From JAQBDA01 sp032124675 (GTDB taxonomy: Bacteria > Chloroflexota > Anaerolineae > Anaerolineales > UBA4823), in the NCBI GenBank assembly GCA_032124675.1, contig JAQBDA010000315.1, forward strand, positions 1 to 64,000: DNA of 64,000 nt. The letters run 5' to 3'. Shown in pieces: positions 41,202 through 50,335 of the stretch. Under the pieces are notes generated by a model. It saw only the letters and a program-made list of their open reading frames with translations, had not been told where the DNA came from and made no database searches. The first letter of the stretch is position 1; every line of letters begins with the position of its first letter. Both the position numbers and the translations under genes were made by a program.

Positions 41202-42814
41202 CGTGCTTCGTGCTCTCTGGCAGCCCAGCCAATCGGGTCGCCGGTCAGGTAGCGGAATGTATCCCCGAACACCGCCTGCCCACCCTCATCGAGCACGCGC
41301 TCGAGCGGCCATTCCTGCAGTTCATCCCAGCAATGCAGCAGGTGCCAGGGGAACGGCTGGGGGTATTCGAAGAAGAAGCGGTATGCGTAATTCCAGGCCT
41401 GGTCAACCTGCTCGCGTGCCAGTCTGAAAGATCCTTGCTCTGCTATGGAAATATCCAGCAGGTCTTGATAAGCATGCCAGGTATGCGGGTCGTACGTGAA
41501 GCCTCTGCCGCGGTAGTGGGTCTGTCCAGCGACGACAACCGGCACGCCGCTCATCGCCATCTCCATGCCAACCGTGGTGGTATATACCAGACCAAAATCT
41601 GCGATATCAATCAAATCATAGGTATTGATCGGATCATCAGCCGCCACCAGGTGAATGTGTACGGGTGGTTCTGGCAGCACCTGGCGCACCACATCGGCCA
41701 CCGACGGCCCGCTGGTATAGCGCTCACCAGGATGAATGCGCACGACGAGCTGGACATCCGGGCGGGTCGAAAAATATCCCACAGTGCGCTGCAGCCATTC
41801 GGTCATGCTGGCGGTAAATATCTGCCGCCCGAGTGTCAGGCTGTCTCCGATCACGTTGGCTGCCAGCAGCACGACCGGTCTGCCGTCGAGACCGACTGTC
41901 GAGCGCACCTGGTCCTCGCCCTGGCTGGGCAGACCCTGCCAGCGGCGGGAGAAGTTCTGCCACAGGTCAGCCTGCTGGCGGGAGGCAAATAAGGCCCGCG
42001 CCTGTTCGACCTGCTCGGCGCTGAGAGGTGCATCCTTGCGCGCCTGCCACATGGCATCCGTCTCCTGGCGCATCACCTCGCCGTTCTGTGCCAGCCAGAT
42101 ACGGCCGCGCTGCTCTCCGAATTCGTATGTCACGACCGGGATGCCCAGATAGCGCGCCACCTGGTAGATGGCGCCAAATTCCAGGATGCTGCCGTTAGGC
42201 GTGACGATCACGTCGGGACGGCTGCCTCTCAGGAGTGCGAGCGTGGCTGCGGCAGCCTGCCGGTTGCGCTCGAGGCGCAGGCGATACAGGTCGCTGTCCA
42301 GATCGACATCTTCTTCCTGCAGTGTGTACTGCACGTCGCGGTGTGATACCACCTCGATTGCATTGAGGAGCCCGGCTGGCAGATCATCCGGTCTGGAGCG
42401 CGCGCGAGCATCGATAAGCGATATGCAATCTAGTAGAGGCCCGGTTTGCCCGAGGATATTCTGGCTGTAGGCTATCTGCCGGCGCAGGTCGAAGCGGTTC
42501 AACGGCTTGCGCCAGTTGGTATACGGCAGGTAGGCCAGGCGGACCTGGTGCCCCAGCCCGCCCAGTGCCAGACCCATCAGTACCGCATGCTCGATCCAGT
42601 AGCGCAGGGTGGCAAAGAACAGCACTTTTTTCCCGGACGGGAAACGCTCTGAGGCGGCCTCCGCCTGGCCGCGCCACTGAGGCAGCCATTCTTCGGTGCG
42701 CTGCAGAGAAAAACTCTCGCTGAGCGGCTTGCCGCTGTGCCGTAGCTGCCAGTAGAGTTCAGCGCTGAGCGGAAGCTCGCCCAGGATGCGTTTGACGGTG
42801 GTCTTACTGATCAT
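41198..42814 (-). CDS. KpsS-like capsule polysaccharide biosynthesis protein
   Basis: A 538-residue soluble GT-B-like protein: VLFFATLRYWIEHAVL, VVTYEFGEQRGRIW, LVVRIHPGERYTSGPS, DLIDIADFGLVYTTTVGMEMAMSGVPVVVAGQTHYRG. The HP motif and the E..M.G.PVV region match PF05159 capsule proteins (KpsC/KpsS/LipA). It belongs with the paralogues at 15181-16857 and 27014-28441. KpsS-type enzymes add the first acidic sugars to a lipid anchor in ABC-exported capsules, which would fit the Wzm/Wzt genes next door (inference). It overlaps wzt by 11 bp. Confidence 0.72.
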   Translation of the reverse strand: MISKTTVKRILGELPLSAELYWQLRHSGKPLSESFSLQRTEEWLPQWRGQAEAASERFPSGKKVLFFATLRYWIEHAVLMGLALGGLGHQVRLAYLPYTNWRKPLNRFDLRRQIAYSQNILGQTGPLLDCISLIDARARSRPDDLPAGLLNAIEVVSHRDVQYTLQEEDVDLDSDLYRLRLERNRQAAAATLALLRGSRPDVIVTPNGSILEFGAIYQVARYLGIPVVTYEFGEQRGRIWLAQNGEVMRQETDAMWQARKDAPLSAEQVEQARALFASRQQADLWQNFSRRWQGLPSQGEDQVRSTVGLDGRPVVLLAANVIGDSLTLGRQIFTASMTEWLQRTVGYFSTRPDVQLVVRIHPGERYTSGPSVADVVRQVLPEPPVHIHLVAADDPINTYDLIDIADFGLVYTTTVGMEMAMSGVPVVVAGQTHYRGRGFTYDPHTWHAYQDLLDISIAEQGSFRLAREQVDQAWNYAYRFFFEYPQPFPWHLLHCWDELQEWPLERVLDEGGQAVFGDTFRYLTGDPIGWAAREHEAR

Positions 42815-44120
42815 GTTTACCGCCTACGCCTATACGATCTCCTTGCGAGTTTAGTTGTGCTATCCGCCACTCAAGTCTCGGGCGTACTGCCCCGAGACGC
42901 GGTTCCAGCCACTGCATACCCGGTGCGCCGGAGGCATCCACCGTGAAAGCCAGGGCATACTCATCCTGGAAGTAGCGGCGCACCCGGAAGGTGCTGGCGT
43001 TAATGCCGATCACGTAGCGCCCTTCGTTCAAGAAATCAGCCGGGATGGTGCAGCGGCTGGTGTAGCGACTGGCAGGTCGAGCACCATACTGCTCGTACTG
43101 GTCCCGGTCATCGGTGTCGAATGATGTGAAGATATGCTCACCGTGGGTGCTCATCAGGTAGATGCCCACCCGCAGCCCGCTGAGGGCTTCTGCCAGGGTG
43201 TACTCGATCTCGATTGTTGCCGGTTCGACAGAGCGGATTGTGTCCACGATCCGACCGCCCTGGTTTCGCACCCGCAGGGCGACAGGACAGAAGGGGGCTG
43301 CTTCAGCAGGGATCTCGTCCGGCTGCCAGTAGTGTTCTCCCGTCCGGGCGAATCCGGAAGTCAGATAGTAATCGACCGCCTGTTGGGAGGCAGCGCGCAT
43401 CACCAGTCTGCCCTTTTCCAGGATGATCGTCTCCTGGGTTAGGCGTAAGATGGCGGACATATTGTGGCTGACGAAGAGCACGGTGCGCCCCTGGCTGGCG
43501 ACATCGCTCATCTTGCCAAGGCACTTGCGCTGGAATTCCGCGTCGCCTACCGCCAGTACTTCGTCCACCACCAGGATCTCCGGCTCCATGTGGGCTGCGA
43601 CGGCGAACGCCAGCCGAAGGTACATGCCGCTTGAGTATCGTTTGACTGGAGTGTCAATGAATTTCTCCACGCCGGAGAAATCGACGATCTCGTCGAATTT
43701 GCGCTCGATCTCGGCTCGCTTCATGCCCAGGATCGCGCCGTTCAGGGAGATATTTTCTCTGCCGGTGAGTTCCGGGTGGAAGCCGGTGCCGACTTCCAGC
43801 AGTGAGCCCACCCGCCCGTGGATCTCGGCATACCCCATGCTGGGCTCGGTGACCCGGGAAAGGATCTTCAGCAGCGTGCTCTTACCGGCGCCATTGCGTC
43901 CGATCACGCCGAGGACATCGCCCTTCTTGACCTCGAATGAGACATCCTCCAGCGCCCAGATCGTGTTGTTGGACCTGGCGCGCAGCTCCCCGCGCGCCAG
44001 CTTTGCCGGGAACCTGAATGCGTCGGCAATCGAATCACGCAGCGTGCGGTAGCGATCGATCTCCCCACCGATCTTGTACTGCTTTCCCAGGTTTTCAACT
44101 TTGATGGCAATCTTGCTCAC
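42804..44120 (-). CDS. wzt: O-antigen/teichoic-acid-type ABC exporter ATPase with C-terminal carbohydrate module
   Basis: A 438-residue ATPase. Walker A is GRNGAGKST (74-82), the signature YSSGMYLRLAFA, and Walker B ILVVDEVLAVGD with the H-loop in VLFVSHN. The N-terminus and the FRFPAKLARGE loop are typical of polysaccharide exporters (Wzt/TagH). Residues about 270-425 form a beta-rich extension (Wzt_C-like), which in O-antigen systems recognises the finished chain end. It powers export with the permease at 44158-45012. A methylated or otherwise capped terminus could be its signal, given the methyltransferases here (inference). Confidence 0.95.
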   Translation of the reverse strand: MSKIAIKVENLGKQYKIGGEIDRYRTLRDSIADAFRFPAKLARGELRARSNNTIWALEDVSFEVKKGDVLGVIGRNGAGKSTLLKILSRVTEPSMGYAEIHGRVGSLLEVGTGFHPELTGRENISLNGAILGMKRAEIERKFDEIVDFSGVEKFIDTPVKRYSSGMYLRLAFAVAAHMEPEILVVDEVLAVGDAEFQRKCLGKMSDVASQGRTVLFVSHNMSAILRLTQETIILEKGRLVMRAASQQAVDYYLTSGFARTGEHYWQPDEIPAEAAPFCPVALRVRNQGGRIVDTIRSVEPATIEIEYTLAEALSGLRVGIYLMSTHGEHIFTSFDTDDRDQYEQYGARPASRYTSRCTIPADFLNEGRYVIGINASTFRVRRYFQDEYALAFTVDASGAPGMQWLEPRLGAVRPRLEWRIAQLNSQGDRIGVGGKHDQ

Positions 44121-44157
44121 TGGATACTCTCGTTATATTCCTTGCTGGATGCAGCAC

Positions 44158-45012
44158 CTAAACCAGGTCTGCAAAGGTGCGCTCCATGCGCCGGAAGTAG
44201 TACATGCCGGTGATCAACAGGATCACGGATATGCTGGCTGAGATCAGCAGCGTTCCGGTGGGGGGCGGCGTTGCGCCCAATAACGCCCAGCGGAATCCTT
44301 CGACGACACCCACCATAGGGTTCAGGGCATAAATCAGCTGCCATTGTTCCGGCACAACTTCCTGAGCCGAATAGGCTACCGGGGTGATGAGCAGCCACAG
44401 TTGTGTCAAGAACGGCAGGATGTAGTTGACATCCCGGTACAGCACATTCAGGGCGGAAAGCCACAGACCGACTCCCAGAGCGGTGACCAGTGCCAGCAGA
44501 ATGAAGAGAGGCAGCGTGAAAGCTGCGGCTGTCGGCGCGAACTGATAATAGAACATCATCCCGACCAGGATCACGAACTGGATCGAGAAATCGACCAGCC
44601 CGCCCAGCACCGATGCCAGGGGGATGATCAACCTGGGGAAGTAGATCTTGGTGATCATGCTGCGGTTGGAGAGCATGGACCGTCCGGTGTCGGAGAGGGC
44701 CTTTGAAAACAAACCCCAAGGCAGCAGGGCAGCAAAGGTAAAAATCGGTCGGGGAATCCCGCCGGTGGGCATCTTGGCGAACTCCCCAAAGATAACGCTC
44801 AGCACCACCATGTTTAACAATGGCTGCAGCACTGCCCAGCCTGCTCCGAGCAGGGTCTGTTTGTAGCGTACGATGACGTCCCGCCAGGTCAGGAAATAAG
44901 CCAGCTCCCGGTAGCGCCACAGGTCGCGCAGGTTCAGCGCAATCCAGCCGCGCGATGGGCGCAGGGTGATCACTTCTTCCGGGGATTTGGTAGTGATTGC
45001 AGTATCAGCCAT
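44158..45012 (-). CDS. wzm: ABC-2-type polysaccharide exporter permease
   Basis: A 284-residue membrane protein with six hydrophobic segments. LRDLWRYRELAYFLTWRDVIVRYKQTLLGAGW at the N-terminus is the typical Wzm/TagG amphipathic entry. AALLPWGLFSKALSDTGRSMLSN and a final NPMVGVVEGFRWALLG complete the family signature. With the ATPase downstream it moves the undecaprenyl-linked glycan across the membrane. It overlaps the epimerase gene by 8 bp. Confidence 0.95.
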   Translation of the reverse strand: MADTAITTKSPEEVITLRPSRGWIALNLRDLWRYRELAYFLTWRDVIVRYKQTLLGAGWAVLQPLLNMVVLSVIFGEFAKMPTGGIPRPIFTFAALLPWGLFSKALSDTGRSMLSNRSMITKIYFPRLIIPLASVLGGLVDFSIQFVILVGMMFYYQFAPTAAAFTLPLFILLALVTALGVGLWLSALNVLYRDVNYILPFLTQLWLLITPVAYSAQEVVPEQWQLIYALNPMVGVVEGFRWALLGATPPPTGTLLISASISVILLITGMYYFRRMERTFADLV

Positions 45013-46012
45013 TTTTCTGGTACCACTCGATGGTGCGTTTTAGACCCTCTTCGAACCTCATCTGAGCGCGGAAGCCAAAGTACTGTGCTGCGCGGCTGGT
45101 ATCCAGGGCGCGCCGCGGCTGACCGTTCGGTTTGCTGGTATCCCACACAAACTCACCTTCGTAGCCGGTCAGCCGTGCGATCAGCTCAGCCAGCTCGCGG
45201 ATGCTGATCTCCATGCCGGACCCAAGGTTGACCGGCTCGCTGTCGTTATATCGCTCGGCGGCGAGCAAGATGCCTTCTACCGCGTCCTCCACATACAGGA
45301 ATTCGCGTGTGGGGGTGCCGTCACCCCATAAGACCACCTGATTTTCGCCACGCTCCTGGGCTTCGATGAACTTACGGATAAGTGCCGGGATGACATGGGA
45401 TGTTTGCAGGTTGAAATTGTCGCGCGGCCCATACAGGTTGACCGGCAGCAGGTATATGGCATTGAAATCGTATTGTTCGCGGTAGGCCTGCGCCTGCACG
45501 AGCAGCATCTTCTTCGCCAGCCCATATGGTGCGTTCGTCTCTTCGGGGTAGCCGTCCCACAGGTTCTCTTCGCGGAACGGCATGGGGGTGAACTTGGGAT
45601 AGGCGCAGATCGTGCCAATAGCTACGAATTTGTTCACCCCGCGCAGCCAGGCCTCGTGCATCAGCTGCACGCCCATCATCAGGTTGATGTAGAAGAAATC
45701 CGCCGGTCGCTCACGGTTGGCGCCGATGCCGCCCGCCAGCGCTGCCAGATGGATGATGATGGTTTCCAATGTGGACTCTGAGTTTTCCCGACCGGCTGCG
45801 GCGCCGGCATCGTCCAGCATACGCCGGATGTCTTCGGGTCGTACCAGGTCGTATTGTTCGACACGCGGCACAAAGACCTGGGCTGCGCGGCGCCCTTTCA
45901 ATCTCTCGACCACGAAAGAACCCAGGAACCCAGCCCCTCCGGTGACGATCACGCGCTTGTTCTCCCAAAAGGGCTGAGTCGGGGGAGTTGATGTTTGTGA
46001 GCCAGATTTCAT
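45005..46012 (-). CDS. fcl: GDP-L-fucose-synthase-like NAD-dependent epimerase/reductase
   Basis: A 335-residue extended SDR: VIVTGGAGFLGSFVVERL (about 19-36), HLAALAGGIGANRERPADFFYIN, IGTICAYPKFTPMPF, and the catalytic YGLAKK. VNLYGPRDNFN, VVLWGDGTPTREFLYVEDAV and KPNGQPRRALDTSRA follow. The AGGIGAN and KP.G.PR..LD.S motifs are characteristic of GDP-L-fucose synthase. GDP-mannose 4,6-dehydratase is not in the window, so the natural substrate could be another GDP sugar. It is the first gene of the 46-kb leftward run; no strong promoter is seen between 46013 and 46041. Confidence 0.85.
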   Translation of the reverse strand: MKSGSQTSTPPTQPFWENKRVIVTGGAGFLGSFVVERLKGRRAAQVFVPRVEQYDLVRPEDIRRMLDDAGAAAGRENSESTLETIIIHLAALAGGIGANRERPADFFYINLMMGVQLMHEAWLRGVNKFVAIGTICAYPKFTPMPFREENLWDGYPEETNAPYGLAKKMLLVQAQAYREQYDFNAIYLLPVNLYGPRDNFNLQTSHVIPALIRKFIEAQERGENQVVLWGDGTPTREFLYVEDAVEGILLAAERYNDSEPVNLGSGMEISIRELAELIARLTGYEGEFVWDTSKPNGQPRRALDTSRAAQYFGFRAQMRFEEGLKRTIEWYQKNG

Positions 46013-46041
46013 GGCAGCATTCCCTTATATAGTAGTGCCGG

Positions 46042-46533
46042 TCATGCCATCTCAGGCATACGCAGCTGCACCTTCATCCCGCGTACTTCGAGGACAGGCA
46101 GGTTTGCAACTGACCCATCCGGGTTGGCTGCCACGTCGATCGCCGCCTCCAGGCAGGTCAGCCGGCAGATGTCGGCGATATCGCCTTCTCCGTCGATGAT
46201 GATCTGCCTATACCCGGTCTCTTTGACATCTGCCAGCAGCTCACGCACCCGCAGGCGCGTGCGCCTGTACAGGTGCATCGAGGTTTCGATATAATTCACC
46301 GTAAGTCGAGCTCGAAATGCCAGCCCCTCCGGAGTGATGATATAGCGCAGCTTGCGGCGCTGGGCACGCTTTACTTTTACGTAGCCTTTGGCGACAAAGC
46401 GTTTTATATGCCAGTTAACCGTGCCGACGGCGATGCCCAGTGTGGCTGCCAGAGATGCCTGGGTCACGTCCGGGTCACGCTCGATTTGTTCGAGCAGGAC
46501 GAGCTCGCGAGCTGGATCAGGTTGTGTTTCCAT
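46042..46533 (-). CDS. Winged-helix regulator with degenerate Rossmann-like C-terminal domain
   Basis: About 163 residues from ATG 46533, which has GGAG 6 bp upstream. The frame opens at TTG 46545. The N-terminal winged helix (about 8-65) reads LEQIERDPDVTQASLAATLGIAVGTVNWHIKRFVAKGYV. The C-terminal part, YRQIIIDGEGDIADICRLTCLEAAIDV, resembles the PglD-like sensor domain of EPS-associated regulators I recall. It stands exactly at the head of the glycan run and probably controls it. A palindrome over its own -10 box suggests autoregulation. Confidence 0.85.
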   Translation of the reverse strand: METQPDPARELVLLEQIERDPDVTQASLAATLGIAVGTVNWHIKRFVAKGYVKVKRAQRRKLRYIITPEGLAFRARLTVNYIETSMHLYRRTRLRVRELLADVKETGYRQIIIDGEGDIADICRLTCLEAAIDVAANPDGSVANLPVLEVRGMKVQLRMPEMA

Positions 46534-46545
46534 AGACGACTCCAA

Positions 46546-46565
46546 AATTCAGTCGCTGAATTATA
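46546..46565 (-). promoter_or_regulatory. -10 box and overlapping palindromic operator of the winged-helix regulator
   Basis: On the minus strand TATAAT (46565-46560) overlaps the palindrome AATTCAGCGACTGAATT (46562-46546, 7-bp arms, 3-bp centre). Transcription would start near 46553, about 20 bp before ATG 46533. No good -35 box is seen. The layout fits self-repression. Confidence 0.6.
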
Positions 46566-46619
46566 ACCTATATTGATCTGGTTGAGAGGTGATTTTCAAC
46601 CGAGCCCGAGGCGGTTTGA

Positions 46620-48296
46620 TTAATAAGTGGGGTAGATGCGTGCGTACTCAAGGCCATTCAGATAGATGACTTCTTCGGGAGTTTGGGCTGCGAAGAATTC
46701 CAAAAATACCTGGCTGGGAAGCTGGCGCTGCCATTGATGGGAATACAGGACAACATAATCCGCTTTTGGCAGCTCTTCAGGACTGTCGGGGAAGTCTCGC
46801 TGCAAGGTTTCTCCAGCAAAGAAATAGGAAAAAGGCCCATCCGGGTACCAGGAGGCCACGCGCAGCTTCTCGGCACCCGGCTTGCCGTTCAAATAGCGGG
46901 CTGCCTGATCCAGGCCCTCTCCCCAGCCGATCATCATCACCCGGGGTGCTTTGCGGCTGCCACCAACCAGCGGATTGTAATAGCTTAGATAGTACGGGTG
47001 CGTTCTCCAGGTGCCAAACGCTTGAGCTAGGACCACGACCAGCAGCAGTAAACCGGCTCCGATGCCAGCCCATCTGGCGACAGAAAACCTCGCCGGGGAG
47101 CCAACCCGTACCCTGCTCAACAGCGGGCTTAAGACAGCCACCCATCCCATCCCTGCCAGCAGGTCGAGCGCTGGGAAGACCGGCAGAAGGTAGCGATCGA
47201 ACTTCTTTGCCCCAAAGGTCATAAACAGAGTGTAGAAGAGAACATACAGAGCCAAATAGAGTATTGTGCGCCTTTGCTCCCTGATCGACGGGAACCTGCC
47301 TGGCAAGATTAGGGCTGCTGCCAACAGCAGCAGCCCAACCAGCACTGCAGGTGTTGACCGCCAGAAGTAGCTGATGGGGTAGAAGCGCCAGTCCGAGATG
47401 CCTGCCTGGTGTATCTCGCCATTGAAAAAGGTGATGCTGTCGTGCCCTTCAGATGCGTAGCTGGCAGCCCCGCCGAAGACCTGCTGCAGGGCAGACAGCG
47501 GGTCGGTCCACATCGCAGGCCAGAGCAGGACAAAAACCAGGGCTGCGGTGGCTGTCCAGATCAAAGCCGGTCTGGCAGCTTGCCACAGGGCTCCCCAGAC
47601 AACCTGCCTTTTGATCCTCCAGGCGCGAACTGCCTCGATCAGGCAGGTCAGACCGATGAAAAGCAGCAGGAAAAATGCTGGTGATTTGGTCAGCCAGCTC
47701 AACCCGGCGGCAGCAGCCGAGAGGAAGAGATCCCGCCGCCGCCCTCCGCGCAGCAGGTAATTCAGCCATGCCAGCAGGGAGAGCAGCATCAGCGTGCTCA
47801 CCAGACCGTCCAGATGCAGCAGACGGGAGAGGGCGACCAGGAAAGGATCGAAGGCGATCAGCAGGAATCCGACCAGGGCGGGCAGCAGACCAACCAGCCT
47901 GACCGCTGCCAGATATGCCAGACCCAAGGCAAGCACAATCCCGATGACAACCATCGCTCTTCCGGCGGCCAGCAGCTCGAGCGCATCGACATGGATGCTG
48001 TCCAGGTAGCGTTTGAATCTCTGTGGTCTATCCTGCTGCCCGGGACCCTGAGTTACGTAGGATGGGTAGCGAATGAGAAAGCCGGCTGTCCCGGCCCACA
48101 TCACCGTGACTCCGGGGTGTTCTTTCTGGAATGTGTTGGGGAGATCTCGCTGCGCGAGGGCCAGGTAGAAATTGGCAGAGCGGGTCAGCCATTTTGGCTC
48201 GTCCGGGGTAACGAACCGGTCCAAATCCAAACTGCGCGGCAGTGCCACAGCAGCCAGTACCAGCATCAAGGAGAGCAGAGTGGGCCAGTTCTTCAT
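46620..48296 (-). CDS. GT39-family dolichyl-phosphate-mannose-transferase-like membrane protein
   Basis: A 558-residue polytopic protein. The acidic loop after the first membrane segment is LDRFVTPDEPKW (D32/E33). EHPGVTVMWAGT, PYYLSYYNPLVGG and MIGWGEGLDQAARYL match the paralogue at 2242-3975. It probably uses a polyprenyl-phosphate sugar outside the membrane. The lipid-linked donor could come from the GtrB-like GT2 at 51349-52386 of the same block. A 74-bp spacer separates it from the regulator downstream and 15 bp from the membrane protein upstream. Confidence 0.85.
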   Translation of the reverse strand: MKNWPTLLSLMLVLAAVALPRSLDLDRFVTPDEPKWLTRSANFYLALAQRDLPNTFQKEHPGVTVMWAGTAGFLIRYPSYVTQGPGQQDRPQRFKRYLDSIHVDALELLAAGRAMVVIGIVLALGLAYLAAVRLVGLLPALVGFLLIAFDPFLVALSRLLHLDGLVSTLMLLSLLAWLNYLLRGGRRRDLFLSAAAAGLSWLTKSPAFFLLLFIGLTCLIEAVRAWRIKRQVVWGALWQAARPALIWTATAALVFVLLWPAMWTDPLSALQQVFGGAASYASEGHDSITFFNGEIHQAGISDWRFYPISYFWRSTPAVLVGLLLLAAALILPGRFPSIREQRRTILYLALYVLFYTLFMTFGAKKFDRYLLPVFPALDLLAGMGWVAVLSPLLSRVRVGSPARFSVARWAGIGAGLLLLVVVLAQAFGTWRTHPYYLSYYNPLVGGSRKAPRVMMIGWGEGLDQAARYLNGKPGAEKLRVASWYPDGPFSYFFAGETLQRDFPDSPEELPKADYVVLYSHQWQRQLPSQVFLEFFAAQTPEEVIYLNGLEYARIYPTY

Positions 48297-48311
48297 ACCG
48301 GGTCGATGGCC

Positions 48312-50312
48312 TTATCCCTCACTGGCTGCTGGGCAAGTCCCAGGCACACTGCGTGGTTTGAGCAGCTGGATCTTCAGCTCACGGAATGTCCTGAACGGTT
48401 CGTAATAGCACAGGATCGGCTCAGCGACGTTCTTAACCCAGGCATCATTCTCCTCGCCGAAGCTCTTACCGCTGCCTTTGAAGCGCACCGCCAGCGGCTC
48501 GCTGACGATAAGGTCGTAGCGCTGTTCCTTCAAGTCCTGGTGGAGCTGTCCCAGGTAGGCCGGGTTTCCAGCCATCGCCATTTCCATTAAAAACACCTTC
48601 TCGTAATCCGGCACCAGAGGTACGTCCCGCAGCGTGTCGAAGGTTATCAGCTGTCTTTCTGAGATCATAAGCACTTCGCTGCCATTTTCCCGGGCTGCTG
48701 CTGCCGCCGAGTTTATTGCTTCCAGCGCCCGCTCCAGGCGAGATTGGTCGGCAGGCGGCGTGACCGGACCCAAGAAGATGGTGAAATAGACAGGGACCAC
48801 CAGAATGAACAGGTGTGCAGCCCAGTGAAGCCGCACGGCGGGTTGGCCGGGCTCGGGTGCGCCGGATCTAGAGCGGTCGGGCACAGCTCTGGCGAAGTAT
48901 ACCCAGGCGCTGACTACCAGCAGCAGGGTCAGGTATGCATCCAGATTGTGCAGGTTGCTGCCCCCGCCGATCTTTGTGCTTACCACCAGCCCTCCGCTCA
49001 GCAGGACCAACAGGATGGCGGCTATTCCAGCCATACGCAAGGGATGCCAGTCTCGCCAGCGCCCCCTCAAGCTGGCATAGATCGCCCACAGTAGGGGAGA
49101 GGTGAGCAGCAGCAAGGCAGGTAAGACGCCCATCGGGTAAGTGGGGTTGGGCAGCAAGCGGTACCATAACAGATCGGAAGAAAAGCTGGATGTGAACTGT
49201 TCGACCGGGTTGCCGGAGATCAGGGCATAGGCCGATTGAGAGGCAAATGCCGCCAGGGTGCCTGCAGCGACCCATAGAACCGGCTTGAGCAGATATCTCC
49301 AGATCGCGCGCCCGGCTGCAGGTTCTTCCAGGAAATAGATTATCGCCGCCAGCATACCGGGCACCGGGAACCAGTTAATGCGGCTGATACCAGCCCAGAT
49401 GGACGCGATGATGATGGCAGCGCTAGTTTTCCAGAACCTGCTGCGGTCACAGCCAAGCAAAGTGATGATAACGATCACCTGCAGGTGGTAGTAGACCGGA
49501 CCGATAAGCAGGAACAAGAAGCTCCAGGCCAGGAAAACCCAGCTTTTCAGGGCATCGTTGATCGCAAGCCGCCGTGTGAGAAGCGCAGAGCTGGCGAAGG
49601 TCATACCCAGCCATAAGAGAATCTGCCATAAACGGTGCAGCCATAACGGTGAATCAGGTATCAAGAACGGTGCCGCCTGCAGCATATAGCGGCTGGGGTG
49701 CAGCACGGTGGGCGGGATGCTGATGCCGTATATTTGTTTTGAAAAATACAAAGAAGCGTAGTAGTAGCGGCTTGCTTCAGACCACCCCAAAGTCAATGGA
49801 AAATTCGTTATCTCCGGCAAGTAAACTGCAACTTTGTATACAACCGCGGCCAGCATAAGCGATGCCGCAAACAGCTCGAAATATGTCCTTCGCAGCCCAT
49901 AGCCCCACAGAAGCACACTGCTGGCTATGACGACCAGCCAGCAGATCAGCACACGGAAATAAGCTGAATTCAGGTAGCTGATCGGTGATGCGATGACCAG
50001 GTAGGCAAATAATGCCAGCACTCCCCCCAGGACGAGCAGGTTTAGATTTCCCAACCCTCTGAAGAGTTTCAGGATGGATTCGAGCCAGTCGAGCAGCCTA
50101 GTCTGCAGCGAGGTCCAGGTTGCAGCAAGAAGTCCCGCTTCGAGCGCAACCGTCAACCCGAGCAGAGCGGCAAATGCCATGTGGCGCTGCGACGCGAATA
50201 ACAGCCCGGCCCGGTAAGAGCGGGCTGCAAAATGCAGCACAGCCGCAGCCGTCAGCAGGGCAGTGATCGCCAGACAGGCGCGCAGCAGAGTTAGACGGGG
50301 TGCTTGGCTCAT
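48312..50312 (-). CDS. Large polytopic membrane protein, possible GT-C transferase
   Basis: A 666-residue protein with about 13 hydrophobic segments, a short first cytoplasmic end, and a soluble C-terminal part (about 540-666) with ISERQLITFDTLRDVPLVPDY. I do not recognise a diagnostic motif. Between two GT-C/lipid-sugar genes (46620-48296 and 50336-52386), and in size and topology, it resembles uncharacterised mannosyltransferase-like membrane proteins. It could equally be an O-antigen-ligase-like protein. The gene starts 23 bp after the stop of the flippase-like gene. Confidence 0.6.
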   Translation of the reverse strand: MSQAPRLTLLRACLAITALLTAAAVLHFAARSYRAGLLFASQRHMAFAALLGLTVALEAGLLAATWTSLQTRLLDWLESILKLFRGLGNLNLLVLGGVLALFAYLVIASPISYLNSAYFRVLICWLVVIASSVLLWGYGLRRTYFELFAASLMLAAVVYKVAVYLPEITNFPLTLGWSEASRYYYASLYFSKQIYGISIPPTVLHPSRYMLQAAPFLIPDSPLWLHRLWQILLWLGMTFASSALLTRRLAINDALKSWVFLAWSFLFLLIGPVYYHLQVIVIITLLGCDRSRFWKTSAAIIIASIWAGISRINWFPVPGMLAAIIYFLEEPAAGRAIWRYLLKPVLWVAAGTLAAFASQSAYALISGNPVEQFTSSFSSDLLWYRLLPNPTYPMGVLPALLLLTSPLLWAIYASLRGRWRDWHPLRMAGIAAILLVLLSGGLVVSTKIGGGSNLHNLDAYLTLLLVVSAWVYFARAVPDRSRSGAPEPGQPAVRLHWAAHLFILVVPVYFTIFLGPVTPPADQSRLERALEAINSAAAAARENGSEVLMISERQLITFDTLRDVPLVPDYEKVFLMEMAMAGNPAYLGQLHQDLKEQRYDLIVSEPLAVRFKGSGKSFGEENDAWVKNVAEPILCYYEPFRTFRELKIQLLKPRSVPGTCPAASEG

Positions 50313-50335
50313 AAGTCGGTCCGGTCAGCCGGGGG

